A stretch of DNA of 64,000 bases from JAXGXJ01 sp963829545 (GCA_963829545.1 CAWHIX010000005.1:1-64000); one strand, 5' to 3'. Shown: positions 55,794-64,000, counted from the first letter of the stretch. Made by a program: numbers and translations. The notes: generated by a model not told the origin, from the letters alone.

Positions 55794-57284
55794 CTACAGG
55801 TCCGGCGGGAACTGAGGCAGCTCGGCAAAGACAGGGTGCTTCTCGGCGCCAGGTATACCGGCGGCGCGCATGGCCGCCGCCCGGTAGCGGCCCCAGTCGG
55901 CCAGTTGGAGGATGGACATCTTCTGCGCCTCCAGAGAGCCTTCGGCGTGAATGGTGAGCACGTCCTCGTAGCAGGAGGTGAGATCGCGGACCAGCTTGAC
56001 CATGCGCAGGCGGTGCTCGGTGGGGATGCCTGCCTTGCCGCCGAAGTACTTCTCCATGAACTCGCGGGTCTCGGGGTTCACGTAGTCGTTGTAGGAGGGC
56101 GCCGTCACGATGATGCCGCCGCCGATGTCCTGGATGTATTTGGTGGCCGTATGCCAGTTGTCGGCGAAGTAGAACTTGCAGATATTGGCGATCATGGGGT
56201 TGGGATAGACGAGATCGGAACCGTCTTCGCCCACGCAGTGCTCCACCGCAGCGAGGCCCAGAGTCTCCACGGCCTCGGTGTACATCACCAGCCAGGTGAG
56301 CTTCTCGCGCACGTGCGCCTTCTTATTGATGCCGTTGTACTCGGCCATCAGGGCAGCAGCGCCGGTGAACAGCTCCAGCTCCATGGCCTTGTAGGTCTCT
56401 GCACTCAAGCGGTGGAAGTTGGCGAACATATAGGCCACTTCGCCGGCGAACTCCCACTCCCCCTTGAGGAAGATGCGTTCGTTGGGGATGAAGACATTGT
56501 CGAAGACTATGGTGGCGTCGTTGATGTAGACGGCAGCCGAGATGGGATGGTCGAAGAGGCTCGCACCCTCGTGGATCTCGGGCTGGGCGCAGATCATGGT
56601 TATGCCGGGGGCGTTCAGGTTGATGCCGAAGGCGACTGCGTAGGCGGCGTCATCTTCCTGCATGGCCCTGCAGGGCGCGATGAGCACCTCGTTGCAGGCC
56701 GGCGCCTGGCTGATGTGGGTCTTGGCGCCACTGACGATGATGCCGTCCGGGCGCTCCTCCACGATGCGCACGTAGAAGTCCTTGTGCTGCACCTGCTGGG
56801 AGGGCCTCAAGGAGCGGTCCCCCTTGATGTCGGTGAGGCCCATGGCGAAGGACAGGTCGTTCTTCTGCAGGTGCTTGCGGTAGGCCTCCACGTTAGCCGC
56901 GTAAGCGGTGCCGTACTTCTTGTCCACACGGGGGGCGACCACGGTGACGGCGTTGAGGCCGTCCTTGGCCACGAACTTGGCCCCGGAGGGTTTGCCGAAG
57001 CAGACCCGGGCCCAGAGCTTCACCACCTCGCGCAGCCGCATCAGGTCGTCGCGGGAGCGCTGGGGCTGCAGGGCGAAGCTCACCCGTTCGCCGTCTTCAT
57101 CGATATCGGTGAGGAGGTCCTGGTAGCGCGGGTCGTTGTTCATGATGTAGTCCATGGCGACCCAGTCGTTGGTTATCTTGCAGACGGGGTGCTCGGTCAC
57201 ATCCGGCACGCGCTTGCCGTCGAAGTACACCACTCGACCGTCTTTCAGACTCTCGAGATACTGCTGGGCGGTCTTGAGTCCCAC
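55794..57284 (-). CDS. HpaB/4-hydroxybutyryl-CoA dehydratase-fold flavoprotein lacking the FeS ligands
   Basis: 496 residues. Overall match to AbfD (4-hydroxybutyryl-CoA dehydratase), as in GDRSLRPSQQ, VSGAKTHISQAP and IFDNVFIPNERIFLKGE. AbfD binds [4Fe-4S] with Cys99, Cys103, His292 and Cys299. Here the first two positions are Ser100 and Phe104, His is kept (FANFHRLS), and the last Cys is Tyr (ETYKAM). So cluster binding is lost and this should not be called a 4-hydroxybutyryl-CoA dehydratase. It may be a flavin-only dehydratase, isomerase or monooxygenase. Its operon partner is an ADP-forming acyl-CoA synthetase. Confidence 0.82.
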   Translation of the reverse strand: MGLKTAQQYLESLKDGRVVYFDGKRVPDVTEHPVCKITNDWVAMDYIMNNDPRYQDLLTDIDEDGERVSFALQPQRSRDDLMRLREVVKLWARVCFGKPSGAKFVAKDGLNAVTVVAPRVDKKYGTAYAANVEAYRKHLQKNDLSFAMGLTDIKGDRSLRPSQQVQHKDFYVRIVEERPDGIIVSGAKTHISQAPACNEVLIAPCRAMQEDDAAYAVAFGINLNAPGITMICAQPEIHEGASLFDHPISAAVYINDATIVFDNVFIPNERIFLKGEWEFAGEVAYMFANFHRLSAETYKAMELELFTGAAALMAEYNGINKKAHVREKLTWLVMYTEAVETLGLAAVEHCVGEDGSDLVYPNPMIANICKFYFADNWHTATKYIQDIGGGIIVTAPSYNDYVNPETREFMEKYFGGKAGIPTEHRLRMVKLVRDLTSCYEDVLTIHAEGSLEAQKMSILQLADWGRYRAAAMRAAGIPGAEKHPVFAELPQFPPDL

Positions 57285-57351
57285 GTGAATCCCTCTCCTA
57301 TCGCTGATAGCAGCTCAATGTCTCAGTCTCCGCGCTTCATCGTCATTTAGA

Positions 57352-57401
57352 TAGAGCGCTCGCTCTACGCCATTCTGACAGGTGCTGCGGCCGCCTGTCA
57401 A
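57352..57401 (-). promoter_or_regulatory. promoter and TetR-like operator of the HpaB-fold operon
   Basis: On the minus strand TTGACA (plus 57396-57401), 18 bases, then CAGAAT (plus 57372-57377), followed by a perfect inverted repeat TAGAGCG-CT-CGCTCTA (57352-57367). The repeat covers the likely transcription start. TetR-family operators have this shape, but no TetR gene is in the window. Confidence 0.55.
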
Positions 57402-57440
57402 GTCTCTCGCCCAGACCGACTGACCGTCGCTTACCGGGGG

Positions 57441-57863
57441 TCAGTGCGGGATTCCCAGTTCGACGGTCGTTCCCTCGAGATCTGTGCGGCTGAAACTGAG
57501 ATATGCGACTTTGATGTCGGTGAACTTGCTGTTCACAAGCTGATACATGATGACCCCGTGATAGTCGAAGGTCTCCCCTGCCTTCACTGCCCCGAAGGGT
57601 GAATCGTCATCATCTTCTAGTGCTGTGAAGTGGGTCCACATCTGAATCGCGAGGCTGTCTTCGTCGCTCACAAAGCGCTCGACGTGTAGCTCTTCGGAGA
57701 ATGACCTCCATATTCTCGCGTAGTGCTCCTTCATGCCCTCGGCCCCGTTGATCTCGAGGGATCCGTTGAGGACCCTCGCGTCCGGATCGATGTAGTCTCC
57801 GAAAGCGGTAGCGTCGCGCGCGTTGAAGCGGCTGATGTAGTCGTCAAAGGTCCCTCTGTCCAT
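57441..57863 (-). CDS. SnoaL-like/NTF2-fold protein
   Basis: 140 residues from ATG 57863 (AAGGAG box). Pattern of the SnoaL-like fold (FDDYISRFNARDATAFGDYI ... MKEHYARIW). Family includes isomerases and small-molecule binding proteins. 57 bases after the Old Yellow Enzyme gene, likely the same operon. Confidence 0.75.
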   Translation of the reverse strand: MDRGTFDDYISRFNARDATAFGDYIDPDARVLNGSLEINGAEGMKEHYARIWRSFSEELHVERFVSDEDSLAIQMWTHFTALEDDDDSPFGAVKAGETFDYHGVIMYQLVNSKFTDIKVAYLSFSRTDLEGTTVELGIPH

Positions 57864-57920
57864 GTCTGCTCCTTCTAGGGTCCAGGTTGGAGTTGCATGC
57901 AGCAAGCAGTTCGCGACTGC

Positions 57921-60035
57921 CTAGATCGCTTTGGCAGTGTGGTAGCCGGAGCGCACCGCGTGCACGATCATGCCCGCCTCCCGGCCGTCGCCGATGAGGT
58001 ACAGCTCCGGCACCTGGCCTTCGAGGGCCTTGAACAGCGTGTCGTTGGCCTTGAGCGGCGAGGTGGGCACCACGGTGTCGGCCTCGAGCTCCACATGGAT
58101 GCCGTTGGCGTCGTCGAAGGCGAGGCCCCTGTCGGTGACGACGATGTTCTGCGCGCCGGCGATTATGCGCACTCCCTTGGCGGCGAACCAGTCCATGGTC
58201 AGCCCCAACCGAAAATCGATCATGCCCTCACCGATGACCTCCGTCGGCTCCACTATGGTGACCGTGCGACCGCGCTTGGCCAGGTACTCGGCCACTTCCA
58301 TCCCGTGCAGCCCCGCGCCGACCACGACCACATTCTTGCCCATGGGCAGGTAGTACCTGGTGGCCCGGCCCAGGAACCGGGGGCCTACGCGGCTTAGGAT
58401 GGGCTTCACCCGCTTGTGCAGCTCGGGGGTGGTGACGACCTTGCGCTTGGCCTTCTCGCTGCCGGACAGCTCCGGCGAGGTGAGCACGCCACCGGTGGCA
58501 AGTATGACCGCGTCCGGGTTCATTGCCTTGATGGAAGCGACGGTGGCCTCCTTGCCCAGTTCCACCTTGACACCGTTCTTGGCGATCTGGCCCTTGAGGT
58601 AGCGCAGCAGGTCGGGCAGGTCCTCCAGCTCGATGCCCTTGATCAGGGCCGCCAGCGGCACCAGGCCGCCCAGCTGTTTCGTCTTCTCGACCAGGGTGAC
58701 GTCGTGCCCGCGCAGGGCCGCCACCCGAGCCGCCTCCATGCCGGAGGGGCCTCCGCCCACGACGACGACCTTCTTCTTCGTGTCGGCCCTGGGAAGATCG
58801 TAGCGACCGAAACCCACCTGCGCGTTGATGCGGCAGTGGCGCAGGAACGATTCCGATTGATCGAGACACGTGCCGCAGCGGGTGCAGGGAGCGATATCTT
58901 CAGGATGGCCGGCCGCGAGCTTGTGCGGCAGCTCCGTATCGCAGATGAGCGGCCGGTTCATGCCTATGAAGTCCGCCTTACCCTCGTCGAGCATCTGCTC
59001 GCCCAACTCCGGGGTCACGTAGCCTATGAGGATGATAGGTACGTCGAAGCGCTTCTTGGCCTCCTCGGTCATGGTCCGAAGTGCAGCCCGGCCGCGGTCT
59101 TTCGCGTAGTACTGGGGCGGCATCTTCTCCACCGGCACCTGGGCCTCGGGGAAAAACAGATAGTCAGGCAGGAAGCCGGGAACGTGCAGCCCCAGCCAAC
59201 TGCTGCGGATCATGAGAGCGTCCGCCCCGGCGTCGACGAGCATCCCCATGGTCTGCAAGGCCAGTTCGTGGTTGAAGACCTTGTCGTCAGGATCGCCCAG
59301 CAGGTAGCCGGACTCGAAGCCGTTCACGCACACCACGACGGGAAAGTCGTCTCCGCAGCGCTTCTTGATGCCGCTGACGATATCGACCCCCAGCTTGGCG
59401 CGTTTCTCCTGGGTGCCCCCGTACTCGTCGTCGCGCCGGTTCCACCAGGGCGACATGAAGTTCATCGTGATGTGCGTGCTGCCCATGTTGAGGTCCACGC
59501 CGTCAAAGCCGGCCTTCTGCGCCCGCTCGGCCGTGTCGATGTACTTGCGGGTGATGTCCTGGATCTCCGGGACAGTGAGAGGCCGGATCATGTCGCGATG
59601 GAAGTCGGCAGGTGAATCGATGTTGACCGCCGAAGCCCCGATGGGTGGTCCCTCGTACGTAGGGGGGTGATTGGGGAACAGCGGGTTCTGCCAGGGACCG
59701 TCGTGCTCCATCTGCATGAACGTGGGACACCCGTGGCTGTGGATGAGATCCACCAACTGCTTCATCCCCGGGATGAACCTGTCCTCGTCCATGCGATAGC
59801 GATGGTGCCAACGGCATCCCTGGGGGTAGTCCAAGGTGGGAGCTTCGACCGCGATGATCCCCACCCCGCCCTTGGCCAGCGCTTCGTAGAAGCCCAGGGT
59901 GTTGTCGTTCATCTGGTCGAACTCGACCTCCTCGAAGGAGTGCATGCCGGCGGCCGACTTGTAGATGCGATTGCGCGTCGTGACCTTTCCGATCCGGCCC
60001 GGTTCAAGCAATCTCGCGAAGCTGTTGGTAGCCAT
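57921..60035 (-). CDS. Old Yellow Enzyme-type reductase with FeS and NAD(P)H domains (2,4-dienoyl-CoA reductase-like)
   Basis: 704 residues. N-terminal FMN barrel (LLEPGRIGKVTTRNRIYKSA), [4Fe-4S] group CTRCGTC plus a later Cys (FLRHC), and C-terminal NAD(P)/FAD domain (VVVVGGGPSGMEAARVAALRG). In the active site the usual HGAHGYL reads NMGSTHI, so the His pair is Asn/Ser and the Tyr proton donor is His. This could change substrate or activity. It follows the 3-hydroxyacyl-CoA dehydrogenase by 49 bases. Reduction of an enone or dienoyl-CoA is the family reaction. Confidence 0.87.
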   Translation of the reverse strand: MATNSFARLLEPGRIGKVTTRNRIYKSAAGMHSFEEVEFDQMNDNTLGFYEALAKGGVGIIAVEAPTLDYPQGCRWHHRYRMDEDRFIPGMKQLVDLIHSHGCPTFMQMEHDGPWQNPLFPNHPPTYEGPPIGASAVNIDSPADFHRDMIRPLTVPEIQDITRKYIDTAERAQKAGFDGVDLNMGSTHITMNFMSPWWNRRDDEYGGTQEKRAKLGVDIVSGIKKRCGDDFPVVVCVNGFESGYLLGDPDDKVFNHELALQTMGMLVDAGADALMIRSSWLGLHVPGFLPDYLFFPEAQVPVEKMPPQYYAKDRGRAALRTMTEEAKKRFDVPIILIGYVTPELGEQMLDEGKADFIGMNRPLICDTELPHKLAAGHPEDIAPCTRCGTCLDQSESFLRHCRINAQVGFGRYDLPRADTKKKVVVVGGGPSGMEAARVAALRGHDVTLVEKTKQLGGLVPLAALIKGIELEDLPDLLRYLKGQIAKNGVKVELGKEATVASIKAMNPDAVILATGGVLTSPELSGSEKAKRKVVTTPELHKRVKPILSRVGPRFLGRATRYYLPMGKNVVVVGAGLHGMEVAEYLAKRGRTVTIVEPTEVIGEGMIDFRLGLTMDWFAAKGVRIIAGAQNIVVTDRGLAFDDANGIHVELEADTVVPTSPLKANDTLFKALEGQVPELYLIGDGREAGMIVHAVRSGYHTAKAI

Positions 60036-60084
60036 GGGTTCCTTTCCGGCCCTCGGGACGGCGCGTGCCGCTCCTCGGCAGCCT

Positions 60085-61026
60085 TCAGACTGGTTCGAAG
60101 GCGTGTATCTCTTTGAGGTAGTCCAGCATCTTCAGGTAGAGCTCGTCCCGCTTCTTGACTATCTCTACTTCGCTGCGGCCCTGGTAGTCGTAGATGCCGC
60201 GGGACGTCTTGGCGCCGTAGGCGCCCTGCTCCACCTTCTCCTCGATGAAGCCGTACACCTTGCCCACGTTCTTCTGGTAGGCAAGCAGCATGTCGAGCCC
60301 CTGGAAGTCGAAGGTCTGCATGACCCCGACGATGGGCAGGCGGATGCCAAGGGTGTTCTTGATGGCGACGTCGATCTCTTCGGGCCCGGCCAGGCCCTCG
60401 TCGATCATGTCCATGCATGTCTCGCCGATGGCCCGCTGGATGCGGTTGACTATGAAGCCCGGCCCCAACTTGTTCATGACCACAGGGGCCTTGCCCAGCT
60501 TCCTCAGAAGCGCCGCCACGATCTCGGTCACCTCCGGCTCCGTCTCGGCCGCGGGCACTATCTCCGCGAGCGGGATTATGTGGGCCGGGGCAAAGAAGTG
60601 GGCGACCACCGCGCGGGGAAGGCGCTTCGCGGGCATCAGCTCGAAAACGTTCAGCGACGAGGTGTTGCTGGCGAAGATCGTCCGTGCCGGGCAGAAGCGG
60701 TCGAGCTCGCAGTAGAGGGCGCTCTTGGCCTCCTTGTTCTCGGCGATAGTCTCGACGATCAGGTCGGCGTCCCCGGCGGCCGCGCTCAGCGACTGCGTCT
60801 TACCGATGCGCCCCGCCGCCGTCTCCGCCTCCGCTTCGCTCAGGGCGCCGTGCTCCACCAGCGTCTCCAGGCTCGCGCGGATGGTGTTCTGGGCCTTGGC
60901 CAGCGTCTCCACAGTACGGGAGTACATGGTGACGTCCAGTCCTCCCAGGGCAAAGACCAGGGCCAGGCCGGGACCCATGGTCCCCGCGCCGAACACCGAG
61001 ACCTTCTTGATGTCTTCTACTTTCAC
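60085..61026 (-). CDS. 3-hydroxyacyl-CoA dehydrogenase-family protein
   Basis: 313 residues, GTG start at 61026. Rossmann loop FGAGTMGPG (12-20), active-site block HFFAPAH (His143; the usual Asn is Ala146), C-terminal domain with LGPGFIVNRIQRAIGE. Paralogue of 16688-17638 and shares the Asn to Ala change. Between SDR (13-base gap) and Old Yellow Enzyme. Confidence 0.9.
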   Translation of the reverse strand: MKVEDIKKVSVFGAGTMGPGLALVFALGGLDVTMYSRTVETLAKAQNTIRASLETLVEHGALSEAEAETAAGRIGKTQSLSAAAGDADLIVETIAENKEAKSALYCELDRFCPARTIFASNTSSLNVFELMPAKRLPRAVVAHFFAPAHIIPLAEIVPAAETEPEVTEIVAALLRKLGKAPVVMNKLGPGFIVNRIQRAIGETCMDMIDEGLAGPEEIDVAIKNTLGIRLPIVGVMQTFDFQGLDMLLAYQKNVGKVYGFIEEKVEQGAYGAKTSRGIYDYQGRSEVEIVKKRDELYLKMLDYLKEIHAFEPV

Positions 61027-61039
61027 TGACGGCCCCTTT

Positions 61040-61816
61040 CTAGGCGAAGCAGCTGCGGCCGCCGTCCACGTACACGACCTGTCCCGTCATGTAGTCGGAG
61101 GCCGCCGAGGCCAAATAGACGCACGTGCCCATGAGCTCCTCGGGCTCGGCCACGCGCCCCAGGGGATGCAGGGCGGTGGCGCCGGCCAGCACCTCGGGCG
61201 GAAGGGCGTTCTTCATCATGGGGGTGAAGATAACCGAGGGGCCGATGGCATTCACGTTGACGCCCATCTTGGCCCATTCGTAGGCCAGCATGCGCGTGAG
61301 ATTGCCGACCGCGGCCTTGCTGGAGCAATAGCCGACGTTGCCGGCAAGAGGTACGCCGCGGTCGCCGGCGACCGAGCCGATGTTGATGATCTTGCCCTTC
61401 TTCTTCTCCAGCATGACCTTGCCGAACTCCCGGCAGCAGAGCATGACACCCTTCACGTTGTTGTCGAACAGCGTGGTCCAGCTGGCCTCTGTCTGCTTCT
61501 CGAACGGCTCCTTGATGTTCTGTCCCTGCGAGTTGACCAGGATGTCGACCGTGCCCATGGCGGCCACGATCTCCTTGACTGCGTTCGCGACGCTGGTCTC
61601 GTCGGTGCTGTCCATCTGGAAGGCCTTCACCTGGGTCTTCACCTCGGGGTCGGCCTGCAACTCCTCGGCCACCCCCTGCAACTTCTCCAGATTACGGCTG
61701 GCCAAGGCCACGTCGGCTCCGTAGCGGGCCAGGCCCAGCGCCAGAGCCTTACCGATGCCGCCACCGCCGCCGACCACCACTGCGACCTTGCCGTCGAGCC
61801 TGAAAAGATCCGCCAT
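61040..61816 (-). CDS. short-chain dehydrogenase/reductase
   Basis: 258 residues from ATG 61816 (GAGGCG box; ATG 61819 also in frame). Cofactor loop GGGGGIGKALALG, Ser in INIGSVAG, YCSSK active site. Resembles the SDR at 14995-15773 and is likewise next to a 3-hydroxyacyl-CoA dehydrogenase. NAD(P)-dependent oxidoreductase. Confidence 0.9.
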   Translation of the reverse strand: MADLFRLDGKVAVVVGGGGGIGKALALGLARYGADVALASRNLEKLQGVAEELQADPEVKTQVKAFQMDSTDETSVANAVKEIVAAMGTVDILVNSQGQNIKEPFEKQTEASWTTLFDNNVKGVMLCCREFGKVMLEKKKGKIINIGSVAGDRGVPLAGNVGYCSSKAAVGNLTRMLAYEWAKMGVNVNAIGPSVIFTPMMKNALPPEVLAGATALHPLGRVAEPEELMGTCVYLASAASDYMTGQVVYVDGGRSCFA

Positions 61817-61888
61817 CATCGCCTCACTTCGTCTTTCGCTGTCGCGCCTTGCGGGCGCCTCACCGGTACCTCGTCGCCCTCGCCCCTC

Positions 61889-63133
61889 TTACCTGTAGGG
61901 CAGCCAGCATTCCATCAGTTCGTCGATAGGCCACAGGCTGAGCCGCTCGTAGCCGTCCTTGGTCACCAGGATGTTCTCCTCCAGGCGGACCCCGAACTTA
62001 CCGCCCTTGCGGCCGGCGTAGGTCTCGATAGCCAGGACCATGCCTTCCTTGAAGGTCTGCTCCGGGACCCCGGCCACCTGGTTCATGCGATTGAAGAAGG
62101 GCCGGTCGTGCAGGGTGAGGCCCAGACCGTGGCCGATGGCGTAGGGACCCACCTCAGCCCAGGTGTTGTGGCCCCAGTACGTGGGCGAATCGGGCCACTT
62201 GTCGAGCAGCTGCCAGTCGGTGGAGCCGTCCTTGACTGTATCGATGCCGTCGTAGAGCATGGCCCGGCACTCTTCGTAGACGTCCTTCTGCTCCTGGCTG
62301 GCCTTGCCGCAGCAGAACGTGCGGTAGACGCAGGATTTGTAGCCCTGGTAGGAGGCTCCGTCCACATCGATGTAGACGAGGTCGCCGACCTGCACAGGCT
62401 TGTCGGTGAAGGACCAGCCGTAGGGGTTGGTGTTGTGACCCGAGCAACACACCAGGTCCTCGGTGTGGTCGTCGCCTTCTTCGTAAAGAGCCTTGATGCC
62501 GATGCCCACCAGGTCGCACTCCCGGATTCCCGGGCGGATGGCATCGACGATGGCCGCGAAGGCCTTCTCGGAGTTGGCACAGGTGATGCGCATCAACTCG
62601 ATCTCGTCCACGGTCTTGATCATGCGCGCGAAGTCCATGACGGGCTTGGCATGGACGACCTCGATACCCCGCTTCTTGAAGGCCTCGGCATAGATGTACG
62701 AGAGGGTGGTGCCGTCGATACCCAGGGGCTCCTTCTCCACGCCGTACTGCACCATGAAGTCATAGATCTGGTTGACGACGTTCTGGACCACGGGGTCGTC
62801 CGGAGTGAAGGCGGCTATCTTAGCGATCCCCGCCGGGGCGTGGATACGCCCGCCCATCCAGGGCATGCGCTTGATGAGGCCTTCCTGATCGTTGCCGCCG
62901 ATGATGTGCGGCTCGCCGTTGCGGGCCACGAAGGCGAACTGCGCCTCGAGGGGCCGGTTGGGGGTAGTGATGTAGTAGCCGGTCAGATAACGGACGTTGG
63001 CCTCGTCCCAAGTCACCACGGCACCCAGACCGGCCTTGTTGATCTGCTCTTTCGCGCGCTGCAGCCGTTCCGCCCGCAGGCGCGGGTAGTCCACCCTCTG
63101 TTCGTAGTCGACCGCGAATTTACCGAGTGCCAC
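61889..63133 (-). CDS. M24-family (Xaa-Pro aminopeptidase/creatinase fold) protein with altered metal site
   Basis: 414 residues from GTG 63133 (GAGGAGGG box). C-terminal pita-bread domain: YIDVDGASYQGYKSCVYRTF (second metal Asp is Cys), GHGLGLTLHDRP (His), ETYAGRKGG and RLEENILVT (Glu). With one metal ligand missing it may be non-peptidase (creatinase is a metal-free member). In a catabolic operon between thiolase and SDR, so it could hydrolyse a pathway intermediate. Function uncertain. Confidence 0.8.
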   Translation of the reverse strand: MALGKFAVDYEQRVDYPRLRAERLQRAKEQINKAGLGAVVTWDEANVRYLTGYYITTPNRPLEAQFAFVARNGEPHIIGGNDQEGLIKRMPWMGGRIHAPAGIAKIAAFTPDDPVVQNVVNQIYDFMVQYGVEKEPLGIDGTTLSYIYAEAFKKRGIEVVHAKPVMDFARMIKTVDEIELMRITCANSEKAFAAIVDAIRPGIRECDLVGIGIKALYEEGDDHTEDLVCCSGHNTNPYGWSFTDKPVQVGDLVYIDVDGASYQGYKSCVYRTFCCGKASQEQKDVYEECRAMLYDGIDTVKDGSTDWQLLDKWPDSPTYWGHNTWAEVGPYAIGHGLGLTLHDRPFFNRMNQVAGVPEQTFKEGMVLAIETYAGRKGGKFGVRLEENILVTKDGYERLSLWPIDELMECWLPYR

Positions 63134-63180
63134 GATCCCTCCTCGCACCGTACCTTCTTGCCCAGGCCTCGCGGCCTCTT

Positions 63181-63999
63181 CTATATGCGTTCGAACACAG
63201 CCGCAGCGCCGATGCCGCCGGCGACACACATGCTGACGATGCCGTAACGGCTCTGCCTACGCTGCATCTCGTGCAACAGGGTAGCGGTGAGCTTGGCCCC
63301 AGTGGCCCCCAGCGGGTGACCCAGGGCGATGGCCCCGCCGTTGACGTTCACGATGGCCGGATCGAAGCCCAGCTCGTGGATGCAGTAGTAGGCCTGACTG
63401 GCGAAGGCCTCGTTCAGCTCCACCAGGTCGATGTCGGAGACCTTGAGACCGGCCAGCTTGAGGGCCTTGGGGATGGCGAACACGGGCCCGATGCCCATCA
63501 CACCCGGGTCGCAGCCGGCTGCGGCGAAGGAGACGAAACGGGCCATGGGCTTGAGCCCCAGCGCAGCCGCCCTCTCGGCACTCATCACCAGGGCAGCGGC
63601 CGCCCCGTCGCTGGTCTGCGAGGAGTTGCCCGCGGTGACGGTGCCGTTCTTCTTGAACACCGTCCTGAGCTTGGCAAGCGCTTCGACCGTGCTGCCGGGG
63701 CGGGGCCCCTCGTCGACGGTGATTGTCGTGCTCTTCTCCACCACCGATCCGTCCGGTCCGGGCAGCCGGTGCGTGACCTGCACGGGCACGATCTCGTCGT
63801 GGAAGGTGCCGTTGGCGATGGCCGCCAGAGCCCGGCGCTGGCTTTCCGCCGCCAGGGTGTCCTGTTGTTCGCGGGTCACGTTGAACCGCGAAGCGACGTT
63901 CTCAGCGGTCAGTCCCATGCCGAGGTAGACGTCCGGGCTTGCGTCCAGCATGTCGCCACTGAACATCTCCTTGTTGCCGCCGCCAGGTACCCGAGACAT
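63181..63999 (-). CDS. acetyl-CoA acyltransferase (thiolase), 5' end beyond window
   Basis: Last 272 residues of a thiolase. NVNGGAIALGHPLGATGAK has the His, and SMCVAGGIGAAAVFE the second Cys. N-terminal third, including the nucleophilic Cys, is outside. It precedes the M24 gene by 47 bases. It is a different gene from the fragment at 2637-3154 (sequence around MGLTAENV differs). Confidence 0.95.
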   Translation of the reverse strand: MSRVPGGGNKEMFSGDMLDASPDVYLGMGLTAENVASRFNVTREQQDTLAAESQRRALAAIANGTFHDEIVPVQVTHRLPGPDGSVVEKSTTITVDEGPRPGSTVEALAKLRTVFKKNGTVTAGNSSQTSDGAAAALVMSAERAAALGLKPMARFVSFAAAGCDPGVMGIGPVFAIPKALKLAGLKVSDIDLVELNEAFASQAYYCIHELGFDPAIVNVNGGAIALGHPLGATGAKLTATLLHEMQRRQSRYGIVSMCVAGGIGAAAVFERI

Positions 64000-64000
64000 G

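Noticed and set aside
55794..57284. 4-hydroxybutyryl-CoA dehydratase
   Set aside because: Three of the four FeS ligands are absent.
60725..63247. Long open frame on the plus strand (840 codons)
   Set aside because: Antisense to dehydrogenase, SDR and M24 genes with strong motifs; product has no family features.

Overview
Most of this window (about 2.64 kb to the right edge) reads as a GC-rich genome of an anaerobic, probably actinobacterial, organism. The hints are high GC, Thr-rich linkers after lipoprotein signal peptides on three solute-binding proteins, and a gene set of molybdenum and probable tungsten enzymes, ferredoxin-type proteins, rubredoxin and a rubrerythrin-type peroxidase, with no respiratory oxidase visible. 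The phylum is an inference; no rRNA or ribosomal protein gene is present. The first 2.64 kb (broken sensor kinase, NarL-type response regulator, inorganic pyrophosphatase, 5' end of another sensor) has a different, very CpG-rich style, many indels, and ends where two truncated genes meet. I read it as a probable misjoin or recombination boundary.

2.6-22 kb: an accessory catabolic region. A two-subunit molybdoenzyme closely resembling pyrogallol-phloroglucinol transhydroxylase (athL/bthL) is followed by a truncated thiolase and lies divergent from an IclR regulator. Then come a DMT exporter, a variant iron-type alcohol dehydrogenase, a metallo-beta-lactamase hydrolase, an SDR, an aldehyde:ferredoxin oxidoreductase, a second IclR regulator, and a convergent-pathway trio of 3-hydroxyacyl-CoA dehydrogenase-like protein, beta-keto acid cleavage enzyme (BKACE) and SDR. 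A second, three-subunit molybdoenzyme (FeS protein, NrfD, catalytic subunit) closes the region. Together these could convert pyrogallol-type polyphenols to phloroglucinol, reduce and open the ring, and cleave the product to acetoacetate/acetoacetyl-CoA; this is the main hypothesis of the report.

22-27 kb: reverse-type rubrerythrin, a beta-helix UDP-sugar pyrophosphorylase-related protein, glmM, a nucleotidyltransferase-like protein and rubredoxin (housekeeping and oxygen defence). 27-38.6 kb: class III aminotransferase, a branched-chain-type ABC importer (livF-G-M-H) with two paralogous binding proteins, alanine dehydrogenase, a kinase-like/BON protein and an OxlT-type MFS carrier. 38.7-43.3 kb: ADP-forming acyl-CoA synthetase plus indolepyruvate ferredoxin oxidoreductase (acd-iorA-iorB), an energy-conserving 2-oxoacid fermentation operon.

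43.4-64 kb: a second accessory region with LVIVD beta-propeller, FadR-type regulator, EthD, DUF3237, SDR, a third binding protein with a second Liv transporter, a second ADP-forming synthetase, an HpaB/AbfD-fold flavoprotein lacking the iron-sulfur ligands, a SnoaL-like protein, an Old Yellow Enzyme-type reductase, a second 3-hydroxyacyl-CoA dehydrogenase/SDR pair, an M24 protein and a thiolase cut by the window edge. These look like a CoA-dependent degradation pathway for an unknown cyclic or carboxylic substrate. Several genes carry single-base frameshifts; their frequency suggests uncorrected long-read errors rather than true pseudogenes. I saw no tRNA, rRNA, CRISPR array, transposase or riboswitch.
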